A DNA stretch of 54,204 bases from Rubrivivax sp. (GTDB taxonomy: Bacteria; Pseudomonadota; Gammaproteobacteria; Burkholderiales; Burkholderiaceae_C), in contig JAURZK010000001.1 of the NCBI GenBank assembly GCA_030653505.1, positions 1 to 54,204 of the forward strand. The letters are read 5' to 3'. Position numbers and translations under genes: made by a program. Under the pieces are notes generated by a model. The model did no database searches and had not been told where the DNA came from. It was given only the letters and a program-made list of their open reading frames with translations. Shown here one piece after another: positions 7,440 through 15,836 of the stretch (the stretch's first letter is position 1; the number at the start of each line of letters is the position of its first letter).

Positions 7440-7733
7440 CGGCCAGCTCGGCGTCGAGGTGACGACGCTCGGACGTTGGGGCATGACCGTTGGCATGAGT
7501 GCCCAGTTTGATCAACGAAGACGTGCCGCGCCTCGTTGGCGTGGCTGAGTTCGCAGGAAGCATGAGATGGTCGCCTGGTTCGGCGGGCGAGGCCATTTCT
7601 GCCGGCAGCGGCAATTGATGCATGTGCTTCCCTGCTAGGATTTAAGTAGGAACAAAACCATCGTGGTTGATGCCGCTGCGCCCTGCAGCGTTCTTGTATC
7701 CCACAGATGGCAGTCCTGCGGGGAGGAGATGCT

Positions 7734-8744
7734 TTGGCAGTGAAGCTTCCGAAGAAGCTGGTCGTTCGCGACGAGGCGACAGCTTTCAAGTACCTTGAGC
7801 AAGCGCTGAACGACGAGCTTGGGAACGAGCAGGTAGTCCTGAACTTTGAACATTGGCCGGTCCTCACGATCAAGCTGGAAGGGCCCGGCTACGACAGCAC
7901 GATCACGCCGGACATCGCGGAGTCGCTGGTACAGCTTCAACATGCGATGAACCGGGCCTACGCAAGAGCAGTCCGGGACACCACAAACGCCAGGACGCTG
8001 ACCGCGCAAGAGCGGCGACAGCTCAAGTTCAAGGCTAAAGTCGAGAAGGGTAGCTCCCTCATCAAGGTCGACCTTGGCGACTATGCGCAGCAACTGATGA
8101 CGGCGTTGGCGGGCAGGATGGAATCACAGCACATCGTCGCAACCGTTCTAGGCCTCGCGCTCGTCAGCGGTGGCGTGCTCGCCTATCGGACGTTCCTGAA
8201 GCAGAGGAGCGAGGATCGCAAGATCGAACAGGAAACCCAAGTCCGCGTCGCCCTCTCCAAGGAAGAGACCCGTCGCGCTGAGGTCATGGCTCAAGCGCTT
8301 GGTGCCAAGCCGCAGCTTGCTTTTGCGCAAGAGGACTTCGACGACGTTCGCCGCGAGTTTCTGCGAAGCACCGGCGATGCGAAGGCCATCACGGTTCAAG
8401 GTGTCGAGTTGACCAACGCCCAGGCCCGCACGATCGCCTCTACGCCGCGCTCGGAATCAGAGGATGTTCAGCTGAACGGGCACTACGTCATCCAGAAGAT
8501 CGACTGGACCAACCCGGAAGAGGTCAAGCTGGTCGTGTCGAGCACGGACATCAACCAGGTGTTCGTCGCAACGTTCAAGGGCGGCGCGCTTAGTGCCGAG
8601 CACCGGGAGCGGCTGAAGTCGGCAGAGTGGGAGCGCCGCCGTGTCTACATGGCGATCAACGGTACGCGCCTCAGAGGTGAGATCACGACCGCGTCGATCA
8701 TCAACGTCGAGTGGCCGAAGGACGCGGCTCCGCCTGCTGCCTGA
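7734..8744 (+). CDS. unrecognised single-helix membrane protein, transposon cargo
   Basis: The product is about 336 residues from a TTG start at 7734, which follows GGGGAGGAG at good distance; GTG at 7740 or ATG at 7707 are possible. A soluble N-terminal domain (about 1-125) contains VLNFEHWPVLTIKLEGPGYDSTITPDIAESLVQLQ-like sequence spread over it and KGSSLIKVDLGDYAQQL. Then comes one transmembrane helix at about 133-151 (HIVATVLGLALVSGGVLAY), a charged coiled-coil-like stretch, and a beta-rich C-terminal domain. I do not recognise the family. It lies between the RES toxin and the transposition operon, transcribed convergently with the operon, in the place where Tn7-like elements often carry defence genes. 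A defence role is only a guess. Confidence 0.6.
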   Translation: MAVKLPKKLVVRDEATAFKYLEQALNDELGNEQVVLNFEHWPVLTIKLEGPGYDSTITPDIAESLVQLQHAMNRAYARAVRDTTNARTLTAQERRQLKFKAKVEKGSSLIKVDLGDYAQQLMTALAGRMESQHIVATVLGLALVSGGVLAYRTFLKQRSEDRKIEQETQVRVALSKEETRRAEVMAQALGAKPQLAFAQEDFDDVRREFLRSTGDAKAITVQGVELTNAQARTIASTPRSESEDVQLNGHYVIQKIDWTNPEEVKLVVSSTDINQVFVATFKGGALSAEHRERLKSAEWERRRVYMAINGTRLRGEITTASIINVEWPKDAAPPAA

Positions 8745-8850
8745 CCAAGCATTGGCTGCGGAAGGCGCCGTATAGAGACCTTTCGCGCCTCCGGACCAGC
8801 ACCGTAGAACCTTCTGGCCCAGCTCAATTGGTGGGCAGGCAGGTCTTGCC

Positions 8851-8879
8851 CAGGGCGCGAACGCGGGTTTAGCGCCCTG
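8851..8879 (-). terminator. hairpin overlapping the tnsE-like stop codon
   Basis: CAGGGCGC (8851-8858) and GCGCCCTG (8872-8879) form an 8-bp perfect stem with a 13-base loop that contains the stop codon of the tnsE-like gene. It could terminate the minus-strand transposition operon or the convergent cargo gene. There is no U-tract, so the call is weak. Confidence 0.3.
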
Positions 8880-10587
8880 AACGACGCCATGCACGAGCAC
8901 CGCGAAGCAAGGCCACGGCAGCGGTTCGGTAAGCCTGGTCGGTAAGCTGGCCCAAGCACGGCAGCGGCAAGTCAAGGCGCCCTTGAGGGCCTGATGCCGT
9001 CAGCCCGTCGTGCAGGGCCCGCAACGCCTGGCCGCTTTCCAAACGGACGCCTGGCCAAACCATGATCGATTGATGGGGCTCGGCGGTTCGAGGTGCGAGC
9101 GAGATCATCGCCAGCGAAGCATTGCGCACGGTGAGGTTGACGAAGGATGCTCGCCTTGGCGTCCGAGTCACTGTACCTGGCGCCGTGTCCCCGAGGGTTT
9201 CCCGAAGGATGACCCCATCGGAATCGGAAATCTCGGGCAAGGACGCGTAGTGCCAATAGAACTCGTTAGGAAGCTGGACGTACTCGATTTGCTGAACCCA
9301 GGCCTCCTTGTCCAATGCGCGGATGAAGTCGAAGAAGCAAGACCATGCCTCGATCGGAGACTGGACGAAATTGAGATCGCAACCGTCCTGGAGGAACAAC
9401 TCGACCCTGCGGCCATCAACGCCGGAACTGCCTCCACTGCTCGTGCTGTCGAAAGCTGCCGCTGGCAGGCTTCGCACATTCAACTGCCTCCTCTGTGCTG
9501 CGTCAATGTCGATCACCGGTTTGTTCCAAAGGTCGGTGAAGCGCATGCCCCGGGCATAGCCTTGGAAGCGCAAACCTGACTTGGCCGAAGCCTCACGAGG
9601 GTCGATGGCGTTGCCTGGCACGCGCCTCGCTATCGACGGGGCGGGCTTGCTGACTTCCGCCTCGGATTCACCTCCATCTGCTGACTGGACAGTCCCCTTG
9701 CCTTGAAGCGAAGCAATGACGTTCAGGTTCGTCCATGGGAAACGAGCTGAGCAAGCAAGAATCTCCGTCACCAGGAAGCGTGGCTGGCCATCGCCGGCAG
9801 TGAGCGAAAGCCCGCGTACCTTGAGGGCTGCGGTCCCAGAGTACGGCAACTCGACTCTGGCGTAGCTCGACTGACGACCACCGCGCTGGTCCGACGATGC
9901 CGCGACAAGCGATCGTCCCACCGAGCGGGCTGCCCGGAGCGCTTCCTCGCTGAACACGATTCTTGCGATATCGACGCCAGATGATCGAGGTACGTCAGGC
10001 GCGAGTTCGACAGTGGCATCGCCATGGCTGAGGCGGTGCGAGATGCACAGGTCGTCTGGCGCAAAGCGGCTTGAGAAGAGGCTCTTGATCAACCTGCCGG
10101 ACGAGCCGAAGTAGAAGCGGATGACCTCGATCGCGGGCAAGATGACATGCACGCCGTCCACGAGCACCCTCAGGCACTGCGCTCGCGTGTGCGGGCGATG
10201 GTGCGGGAAGAGGCCGAAAGGGATGAGGAAGTCGCTTCCTGCCTCAGAGGTCAGCGGCACCCCTGCGACACAGTGGCCAACATCGTTGACTGGAAAGCTG
10301 AGTTCTCGTTCTTCACCCCAGGGCTCGGTCTGAACCAGCTCGGTGTCTTGCCACACACTTCCGAGTCGGAGTGCCCATAGCTGCGCAATCGCGAAGGACG
10401 CAGAGATAGGACCACTGCTTGTTCGGCCTTCCTGATGCAACACGACGTTTATCGTCGGCTGGCTCCAGGTAACCTGACTGCGAAAAAGCATGACATCGCC
10501 GTGCCAAACGACCCGCCAGCGGCCCTGTGGCATCCCTCTGAACCTGACGGCATTGGTGGTTGCCGGGCCTGCTGGCGACTTCGTCAT
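8869..10587 (-). CDS. TnsE/TniE-like transposition protein
   Basis: The product is 572 residues, the fifth gene of the transposition operon, 126 bases after tnsD. Its position and size fit TnsE of Tn7 (about 540 residues) and TniE of the Tn6022 family. In Tn7, TnsE directs insertion into replicating or conjugating DNA. By eye, the middle part (ALKVRGLSLTAGDGQPRFLVTEILAC) resembles the TnsE stretch around 'LHVKGRSS..DYLVEEIVGL', and the following region (about 285-345) is similarly charged and low-complexity. Overall similarity is low, so the call rests mainly on synteny. If it is not TnsE, it is an unknown protein that is always last in comM-type elements. Confidence 0.55.
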   Translation of the reverse strand: MTKSPAGPATTNAVRFRGMPQGRWRVVWHGDVMLFRSQVTWSQPTINVVLHQEGRTSSGPISASFAIAQLWALRLGSVWQDTELVQTEPWGEERELSFPVNDVGHCVAGVPLTSEAGSDFLIPFGLFPHHRPHTRAQCLRVLVDGVHVILPAIEVIRFYFGSSGRLIKSLFSSRFAPDDLCISHRLSHGDATVELAPDVPRSSGVDIARIVFSEEALRAARSVGRSLVAASSDQRGGRQSSYARVELPYSGTAALKVRGLSLTAGDGQPRFLVTEILACSARFPWTNLNVIASLQGKGTVQSADGGESEAEVSKPAPSIARRVPGNAIDPREASAKSGLRFQGYARGMRFTDLWNKPVIDIDAAQRRQLNVRSLPAAAFDSTSSGGSSGVDGRRVELFLQDGCDLNFVQSPIEAWSCFFDFIRALDKEAWVQQIEYVQLPNEFYWHYASLPEISDSDGVILRETLGDTAPGTVTRTPRRASFVNLTVRNASLAMISLAPRTAEPHQSIMVWPGVRLESGQALRALHDGLTASGPQGRLDLPLPCLGQLTDQAYRTAAVALLRGARAWRRSGR

Positions 10588-10713
10588 CGAGGACGCGCGC
10601 CGTGCACATCCCGCGCTGGGCGGGTATGCGCTCTCTTGCGAACCTGCGAAGGACCTTGAAGGGCGGAAGCTGCAAGCAGGACCGACTGGCGCCTGCCGGC
10701 GCCTTGAACAGGG

Positions 10714-12336
10714 CTACCCGAAGGTCGGACTGCCGCCGGGCTGCTGGGTGCCCTGAAGACTGTCCGGTTGCTTCGGGGTTCGTTCAACGAAGGTCCAGTG
10801 TGCGAAGTTCTTGATCCGCCTACTCATGTCAGCGAATCGCACGGCCCTCATGAACCGCGAACCGATCAGGCTCTCTGACATCTGCCCACGAGGTCCTGAG
10901 GCCAAGAAGAGCCACGGCTCAATGTCGGCGCTTGGATACTTTGGGCGGACCTCATTTTTGTACCACACAAAATAGTCCCGAAGCTCCGGCGGCGTCGACG
11001 GGACGAGCGCAGACCGCTCGTCGGCGCTGTCGGCGGCGGCTTCGATGGCATCTTCCAGGCGCAGCCCAGCGAGCCGCCTTTGTGACAGCCCGAGAACCCT
11101 GCCTGTCACGAAGACAACCTTGTCGCGCAGGTGGTCAAGGCGTTCCTGCCCATGGGTGACGGCCACACGGTGGTCGATACCGGCAATCAGCACCTCGGCA
11201 TCCTCTTGGCCGACGGCGGTCCTGGACCGTGACAACGCCGGCGCTAAGTCTCGACCGAAGATCGCCCGTGCGCGGGCCAGCGAAAAACGGCCGTCAAGCC
11301 ACTCGATGTGAGCCTCGATGTACGCAACCTCCTCATCGGAAATGCGTGGCACGTCTCGTCGAAGTTCTGCATCGCAGACTCGATAGAACCAGTAGGGTAG
11401 TGTTGGGTTGTCACGCGTGAAGGTGATAAACGGGCGCGCGGCGGACTTGCACCGCTTCAAGAAGCTTGCCGGCCAGTCGTCGATGACATCAGCGAGATCA
11501 ACAAGCAAGTCCGTTCGGTCTTGCAGAGGCAGGCTCTCCAGGCCAGCCGAAGTGACTTTCGCTCCGCCGGCCATCTTGCGTAGCGTCAGCAGGCCCTTCG
11601 CGATCGCCCGCAGCCCACCGAAGAAGAGCACCGAGTGCAAGTTGCTGTTGCCGGCAAAGTCAACGTACCCGTCCCGCATGGCACCTTCCAGGCGGCGTTG
11701 AAAGTCAATCAGCGTGGCCGATGTGGAGCAAGGCAATGCCCCCCGCCGAAGGTCCTGGCCGCACCGCGCGCACCGTGTCATCGTCACCTGATCGGCCAGG
11801 CCTCGGCGACGCACCATGTCGGCACGGTGCGGCTGCACTGGGCTCTGGCAGTTGCTGCAGCGGTCCAGCAGGACTTGGCAATGCCGCGTGCAGCAGGTGA
11901 TGAAGGCGAGGCGCCACTGGCGTCGGAAGTACGGTTCGCGATCCTCCCTGAGGCAAGCGCGACAGAACATAAGCCCAAAGCCATTTCGGGTTCGGTGATA
12001 CACCTGCAGAGGCATCAACCAGTCAGTGTGCCCCCCGACCGGCAAATCCTCGGAAATGATGCCTGCAAAGCTACGGCAGGTGTGGGATGTAAGGGTTGGC
12101 TCCGGAATACCTGTGGACGATGAAAGAGCGGATATCAAATCTGGTGGTGCCAAGCGATCAATATCGCGGTTCCATATTTCAACGGAGCGCCCAAGCCACC
12201 CGCCATAGAACGATTGAACTTTGAGGCCGTTGCCGTGAGCTAGCCGTATGAGCCAGCTAGAGAACAGTTCGTCCGGCAACGGCTGGGGATGCACTGGCCA
12301 AAACTGCTGTTGCTTGGGAGGCAACATGGTCTGCAC
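10714..12336 (-). CDS. tnsD: TnsD/TniQ target-site selection protein
   Basis: The 540-residue protein has the TniQ N-terminal domain (FWPVHPQPLPDELFSSWLIRLAHGNG at about 12-37). Zinc-binding clusters follow: FCRAC at about 124-128, CCTRHC at 148-153, CSNC at 160-163 and CARC at 189-192. TniQ proteins recruit the TnsC ATPase to the target. The length is close to Tn7 TnsD, which binds a specific attachment site, rather than short TniQ, so this protein probably recognises comM. It begins immediately after the tnsC stop. The C-terminal half is expected to carry sequence-specific DNA binding. Confidence 0.88.
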   Translation of the reverse strand: MQTMLPPKQQQFWPVHPQPLPDELFSSWLIRLAHGNGLKVQSFYGGWLGRSVEIWNRDIDRLAPPDLISALSSSTGIPEPTLTSHTCRSFAGIISEDLPVGGHTDWLMPLQVYHRTRNGFGLMFCRACLREDREPYFRRQWRLAFITCCTRHCQVLLDRCSNCQSPVQPHRADMVRRRGLADQVTMTRCARCGQDLRRGALPCSTSATLIDFQRRLEGAMRDGYVDFAGNSNLHSVLFFGGLRAIAKGLLTLRKMAGGAKVTSAGLESLPLQDRTDLLVDLADVIDDWPASFLKRCKSAARPFITFTRDNPTLPYWFYRVCDAELRRDVPRISDEEVAYIEAHIEWLDGRFSLARARAIFGRDLAPALSRSRTAVGQEDAEVLIAGIDHRVAVTHGQERLDHLRDKVVFVTGRVLGLSQRRLAGLRLEDAIEAAADSADERSALVPSTPPELRDYFVWYKNEVRPKYPSADIEPWLFLASGPRGQMSESLIGSRFMRAVRFADMSRRIKNFAHWTFVERTPKQPDSLQGTQQPGGSPTFG

Positions 12337-13242
12337 TCACTTGGGCTTTTTTCGGCGCTCATCGGCAGGACGGTACTTGCAGTCCTTTATTACTTTCACT
12401 GTAATTTGTTCGATTCCATTTTTTATGGCGTATATGGCGCTGTCAGTGAGAAGTTGTCTGACCTCACCCAAGAGGCCACCGGTTCTCTGGAGGATCTCGT
12501 GTCCTATGACTGTATGGTTTAGCTTTGATGGCTTTCGAAGCGGGAGAATCGTCTCGTATGCGACCAAGAGTCCGCGAAAGTCTGGGCCCCATTTCCATCG
12601 AGGCAGATACACCGGTATAAATCGATTTGCAATCTGCCCATCCAGGCTGAAGGCGTTAAGCACTTCGTCAATCCCAAAAGCCGCAATTGGTACGTGGGTT
12701 AAATTAGTGATGGCCTTGATAGCAGACTGGCACGCCACGACGCTTCGATTCACGCCTTTGGCTAGCTCATGAGCTTCATCAATGATAATCAGTTTTGGTT
12801 TCAGGCGTCGAAGCTGATTGATCACCAGCTTTTGGCTGTCCGGCGTACTTAGTTTGGGGTCGAGAGGCTCGAACAATGCCGCCAAGAGCCAGTCGTAAAG
12901 TGCCTTTTCGTCGGCGCGCAGTGCTGTTATTGCGACAACTGTAATGACTACGGCGTCTCCGTCGAGGTTTGGATTGGTACGATGTCGCTTGAGAAAGCGA
13001 TCAATTATCGAAGACTTACCGTTGTTCGAATCGCCAATGATCAGCCGACACTGCGGACGCAAGTCTTCGGGCGAAGTTATCAAGTCTTCAAGCTCGGCCA
13101 ATACCTGCTTGGCGGCGGTGTAGTCGATCCACTTCGCAGTCCTGATGTACTGGATTCTCTCGAAATCTGGGTGCTCGACAATCTCGCTAGCTTTCCCCGC
13201 GAGGTATGGATACTTCGGGTTCGGTGGGGGTTTCTCGGTCAC
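12337..13242 (-). CDS. tnsC: TnsC/TniB AAA+ transposition ATPase
   Basis: The 301-residue protein has Walker A GDSNNGKS at 70-77 and Walker B LIIIDEAHEL at 151-160, in an AAA+ fold typical of TniB/TnsC. This regulator polymerises on DNA, links the target selector to the TnsAB transposase and gives target immunity. Its start overlaps the tnsB stop (ATGA at 13239-13242), showing translational coupling. The coding DNA is visibly richer in A+T than tnsA, tnsD or the core genome. It is shorter than Tn7 TnsC (555 residues) and close to TniB size. Confidence 0.92.
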   Translation of the reverse strand: MTEKPPPNPKYPYLAGKASEIVEHPDFERIQYIRTAKWIDYTAAKQVLAELEDLITSPEDLRPQCRLIIGDSNNGKSSIIDRFLKRHRTNPNLDGDAVVITVVAITALRADEKALYDWLLAALFEPLDPKLSTPDSQKLVINQLRRLKPKLIIIDEAHELAKGVNRSVVACQSAIKAITNLTHVPIAAFGIDEVLNAFSLDGQIANRFIPVYLPRWKWGPDFRGLLVAYETILPLRKPSKLNHTVIGHEILQRTGGLLGEVRQLLTDSAIYAIKNGIEQITVKVIKDCKYRPADERRKKPK

Positions 13243-15125
13243 GATTCGTCTATCTCAAATTCGGTAAATGAGTCGTCGCTGTCGTCCTGCTTCGTGCCCC
13301 GCTTGCCCTCCTTGGGTGGCTTGCGAAGTGTCTCGCCGCTTTCTGCCCAGCCCTTGCGCCGCTCCGAGGCTCGTCTTGAGCCTGTGGTGGTGCGGACGGC
13401 CTTGCGTCGCCTCCTCGCTGTGGTCGTGGCAGCGGCGGCATCAGCCTCGGTCTTTCGAAGCAGCTCGATGCCCTGAAACACCAAGTCCTCATTAGGCTGT
13501 CTATCCGGGTCTTCTTTGAGTTTCCGCGTCGCCGCTTCCAGTTCCCACCTGCTAATTGCCGGCCGTGTTTGATCACGATAGGGAACATCGATGTACTTCT
13601 TTAGCTCGGGATCGTAGAAATAGATGAAGCTCAAGTCTCGTGGATCAGTCACGCAAATGAACTTTCTTAGTCGCTCGGGCTTTTCTGGATCGCGAGCATT
13701 TACCCATCGCCTCAGGCGGTCGTTCATATAATGAATATGATCGATCACGATGCCTTCTCTACTGACTACCCTCGTCACAAACGGCAAGAAGTCCAGTAGC
13801 AGTTGTCTGGGGTCTGCTATAGGTTCCGGTCGCCCGATCCCGGGCGTTTCAGGAGTTCCTTTGACGAGTCTCTCGTAGTGCTTTATGGGTGGGAATCCGG
13901 TGCCGCGATGTACTCTCTGGTGATATCGATAGGCGATATAAATACCGAACCATCGCTCTAGGTTGGCAAGTGTTAGTATGGCTTTGCCGGCAGAGTTGTA
14001 CTTTACCTTCTGAACTACGTTTGAGAATGTTGTGCCGCGAACGCGTTGAGCGGCCTTCATGAACGTTCGGAATGCTCTCTCAACGGTTCCACCATAGTTT
14101 GGGAGACCCTTTGGACGGTTCGCGTGATCAATATTGTGCTCAGCGCAGCCTCTCAGCAGGGCCGTCCCAAGAAACTCCTTGGCATTGTCGGCATATATCT
14201 TTCGTGGTTTCCCGTAGACTGGCCAAAGTGGCTTTAGGCCATGTTTGCGCATCCACTCATTCTTTGGCAATATTGCATGATGCAACGCCAATGCGGCCGT
14301 CAACGAACTCGGATGCTCTAGCGAGAGGCAGAATCCGCAAATCACCCGTGTGCAGACATCGATCACGATGGTGAGAAATGCCCGGTTGATCGATTCTCTT
14401 TCTTCTTCGTCGACGATAATGACATCGACCGGTGTATGATCGATCTGAACAACTTTCAGTGGAAAGTCTGCACCAGGAAAGCTGCCTTTGACGGGTTCGT
14501 GCTGCTCGCGGGCGGCCTTCTTCCCATGTCGACCACGTGTGACAGTTTTCGGAGGCAGGCGGCTGATAACGCGAAGGAGGGTCTTGAGGGAAGGCGGCTT
14601 TACCTTTGCCTTTCTGCAATCCAGTTCAATTTGTTCCAGCGTGGCGGATGGCGTCGGCCGTTCTTCTTTGAGATAGAACTCGCCGATAACCCTATCCACA
14701 ATAGCTTGGACTTTTTTCGGCAGCCTCGACCCTCCCTTGTCGCTGCGCTGCTTGCGAATGAAGACCGAGATACGTTTTGATTTGTCGTATTTCCCTATAT
14801 ATTCGTAGACGGTGCTCCTTGATTTCCCCAGGGCGAGGGCGGCCTTGTCGATGTCGGCAAGCGATCTGTCGTAGTTGGCCGAATCCAGAAGTGACTTGAG
14901 CGTCTCGAATAGCTTCTGGGCCCCGAGCCACTCAACCTCGGAAAACTCGTTCAGCGTTCTGTCTTGATCGACGGAGTGCTCTGGAGCCAGGTCCTCGACG
15001 GGCACCAGGCGGTGCCGCTTGCCAGTCAGTGGCTGAAGTTCGGCGGTCTCAAGGTCTCGGAAGTCTGCAATGACCCAGACCCGCTCCTTCCAGCGCACCT
15101 TGGAGCCAGGGCGGAGGTGTCCCAT
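13239..15125 (-). CDS. tnsB: TnsB/TniA DDE transposase
   Basis: The 628-residue protein is the retroviral-integrase-type transposase that cuts and joins the 3' transposon ends. The N-terminal part carries helix-turn-helix DNA-binding domains (about 60-200). The catalytic core shows Asp229 (VVQIDHTPVD), Asp313 (KIYADNAKEF) and Glu349 (GGTVERAFR), with HANRPKGLPNYGG just before the Glu. The C-terminal tail is basic, then acidic, and probably contacts TnsC. It begins 4 bases after the tnsA stop and overlaps tnsC. Base composition is more A+T-rich than flanking genes. All catalytic residues are present, so it appears functional. Confidence 0.93.
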   Translation of the reverse strand: MGHLRPGSKVRWKERVWVIADFRDLETAELQPLTGKRHRLVPVEDLAPEHSVDQDRTLNEFSEVEWLGAQKLFETLKSLLDSANYDRSLADIDKAALALGKSRSTVYEYIGKYDKSKRISVFIRKQRSDKGGSRLPKKVQAIVDRVIGEFYLKEERPTPSATLEQIELDCRKAKVKPPSLKTLLRVISRLPPKTVTRGRHGKKAAREQHEPVKGSFPGADFPLKVVQIDHTPVDVIIVDEEERESINRAFLTIVIDVCTRVICGFCLSLEHPSSLTAALALHHAILPKNEWMRKHGLKPLWPVYGKPRKIYADNAKEFLGTALLRGCAEHNIDHANRPKGLPNYGGTVERAFRTFMKAAQRVRGTTFSNVVQKVKYNSAGKAILTLANLERWFGIYIAYRYHQRVHRGTGFPPIKHYERLVKGTPETPGIGRPEPIADPRQLLLDFLPFVTRVVSREGIVIDHIHYMNDRLRRWVNARDPEKPERLRKFICVTDPRDLSFIYFYDPELKKYIDVPYRDQTRPAISRWELEAATRKLKEDPDRQPNEDLVFQGIELLRKTEADAAAATTTARRRRKAVRTTTGSRRASERRKGWAESGETLRKPPKEGKRGTKQDDSDDSFTEFEIDES

Positions 15126-15129
15126 GTCG

Positions 15130-15774
15130 TCAGGGCTCGATCCAGACCGTGCTGGCCATCGTCAGCTTCACCCCAAAGTCGATGTGCACGACTCGTCGTG
15201 CGATCAGACGCCACAGGGATGGCAGCACGTCGTCCGGGGAAACCCCGGTGGAGGCGACAGCTGCCACCACGTCAGCCGGCGTTGACTCGCCGGAGGCGAT
15301 AGCCGACCGGACGAGCTTTTCCAGCTTAGGGCGCGCTCTTCGACGACCGTAGTCCTCCAGAAACTGAAGGTTTTGGAGCAGCGGACCTCGGATTCGATCT
15401 TCGGTGAAGACCTTGAACACCCATCCTCGTGCGACGGCAAAGTCACTCGCGGCTCGAAACTTCCGCCGGAGCACCCGCCACTGGCCCGCGCAGTCCTTTC
15501 GGTACTTCACCTCGACGAGCCAGGGCGGCTTGCCAGACTTCCACTGAACCAGGCCGTCCGGCCTGTAGGGGCGGGCGGGCCGTCCATCCGACTTGGTCAT
15601 GAGAACCACGACCGGCTGCGCGTTGAAGGAGAGGAAGTCGGGATCGCTGCGAACGAGCGCCATGAAATCTGCCTCCAGACTGGACTCGTACCGGTTGGAG
15701 TCCGGCATGGTGCCTGTCAGGCTCCGTGTTTGGATTCCAATCCTTCTCGTGGGCGGATACCGGGCGTCAGGCAC
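15130..15774 (-). CDS. tnsA: TnsA endonuclease
   Basis: The 214-residue protein is the restriction-enzyme-like nuclease that cleaves the 5' ends, converting replicative to cut-and-paste transposition. The N-terminus RRIGIQTRSLTG then YESSLEADF is the typical TnsA opening. The catalytic residues are Glu34, Asp73 (YRPDG) and Lys90 (VEVKYR). The C-terminal helical domain (about 140-214) would bind TnsC. The start at 15774 is chosen because it keeps the conserved RRIG..RS.TG block. It is the first gene of the operon, 62 bases from the transposon end, so the promoter must lie within the end sequence. Confidence 0.92.
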   Translation of the reverse strand: MPDARYPPTRRIGIQTRSLTGTMPDSNRYESSLEADFMALVRSDPDFLSFNAQPVVVLMTKSDGRPARPYRPDGLVQWKSGKPPWLVEVKYRKDCAGQWRVLRRKFRAASDFAVARGWVFKVFTEDRIRGPLLQNLQFLEDYGRRRARPKLEKLVRSAIASGESTPADVVAAVASTGVSPDDVLPSLWRLIARRVVHIDFGVKLTMASTVWIEP

Positions 15775-15836
15775 CGAAAGTTCCGGAATAAAGTGGTCAC
15801 TTTAGACCAAGTTCCGAAAAAGCGCGACCCCCTACA
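15771..15836. repeat. Tn7-like transposon end with TnsB-type repeats
   Basis: Read inward on the minus strand, the terminus is TGTAGGGGGTCGCGC. Two copies of AAGTTCCG (plus strand 15778-15785 and 15809-15816), 31 bases apart, are likely cores of TnsB binding sites. Between them AAAGTG-GT-CACTTT (about 15790-15803) forms a short inverted repeat that could be an operator for the tns operon. Confidence 0.7.

Larger units (their letters stand above)
1..15836. mobile_element. Tn7-like transposon inserted in comM (one end and the transposition operon visible)
   Basis: A complete tnsA-B-C-D-E-type operon runs on the minus strand from 15774 to 8869. Its tnsA side abuts an abrupt break in comM. The transposon terminus, read inward, is TGTAGGGGGTCGCGC and ends at 15836; TGT ends are typical of Tn7-family elements. 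The order tnsA, tnsB, tnsC, tniQ/tnsD, tnsE-like matches Tn7 and the tniC-A-B-D-E order of the Tn6022/AbaR family, which is known to insert into comM. All DNA to the left, back to the window edge, is probably cargo, because neither the comM 3' half nor a second TGTAGGGG end was found. That extent is inference: parts of 1-8700 could belong to other elements nested in or next to it. Confidence 0.8.

Noticed and set aside
7423..7623. Minus-strand frame of 66 codons between the RES toxin and the cargo membrane protein
   Set aside because: It overlaps the end of the RES gene, has no recognisable ribosome site or motif, and reads like low-complexity sequence. It was not strong enough to annotate.
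1..15836. CRISPR array or Cascade genes, as found in some Tn7-like elements
   Set aside because: No direct-repeat/spacer pattern and no cas genes were seen. Targeting appears to be TnsD-mediated only.
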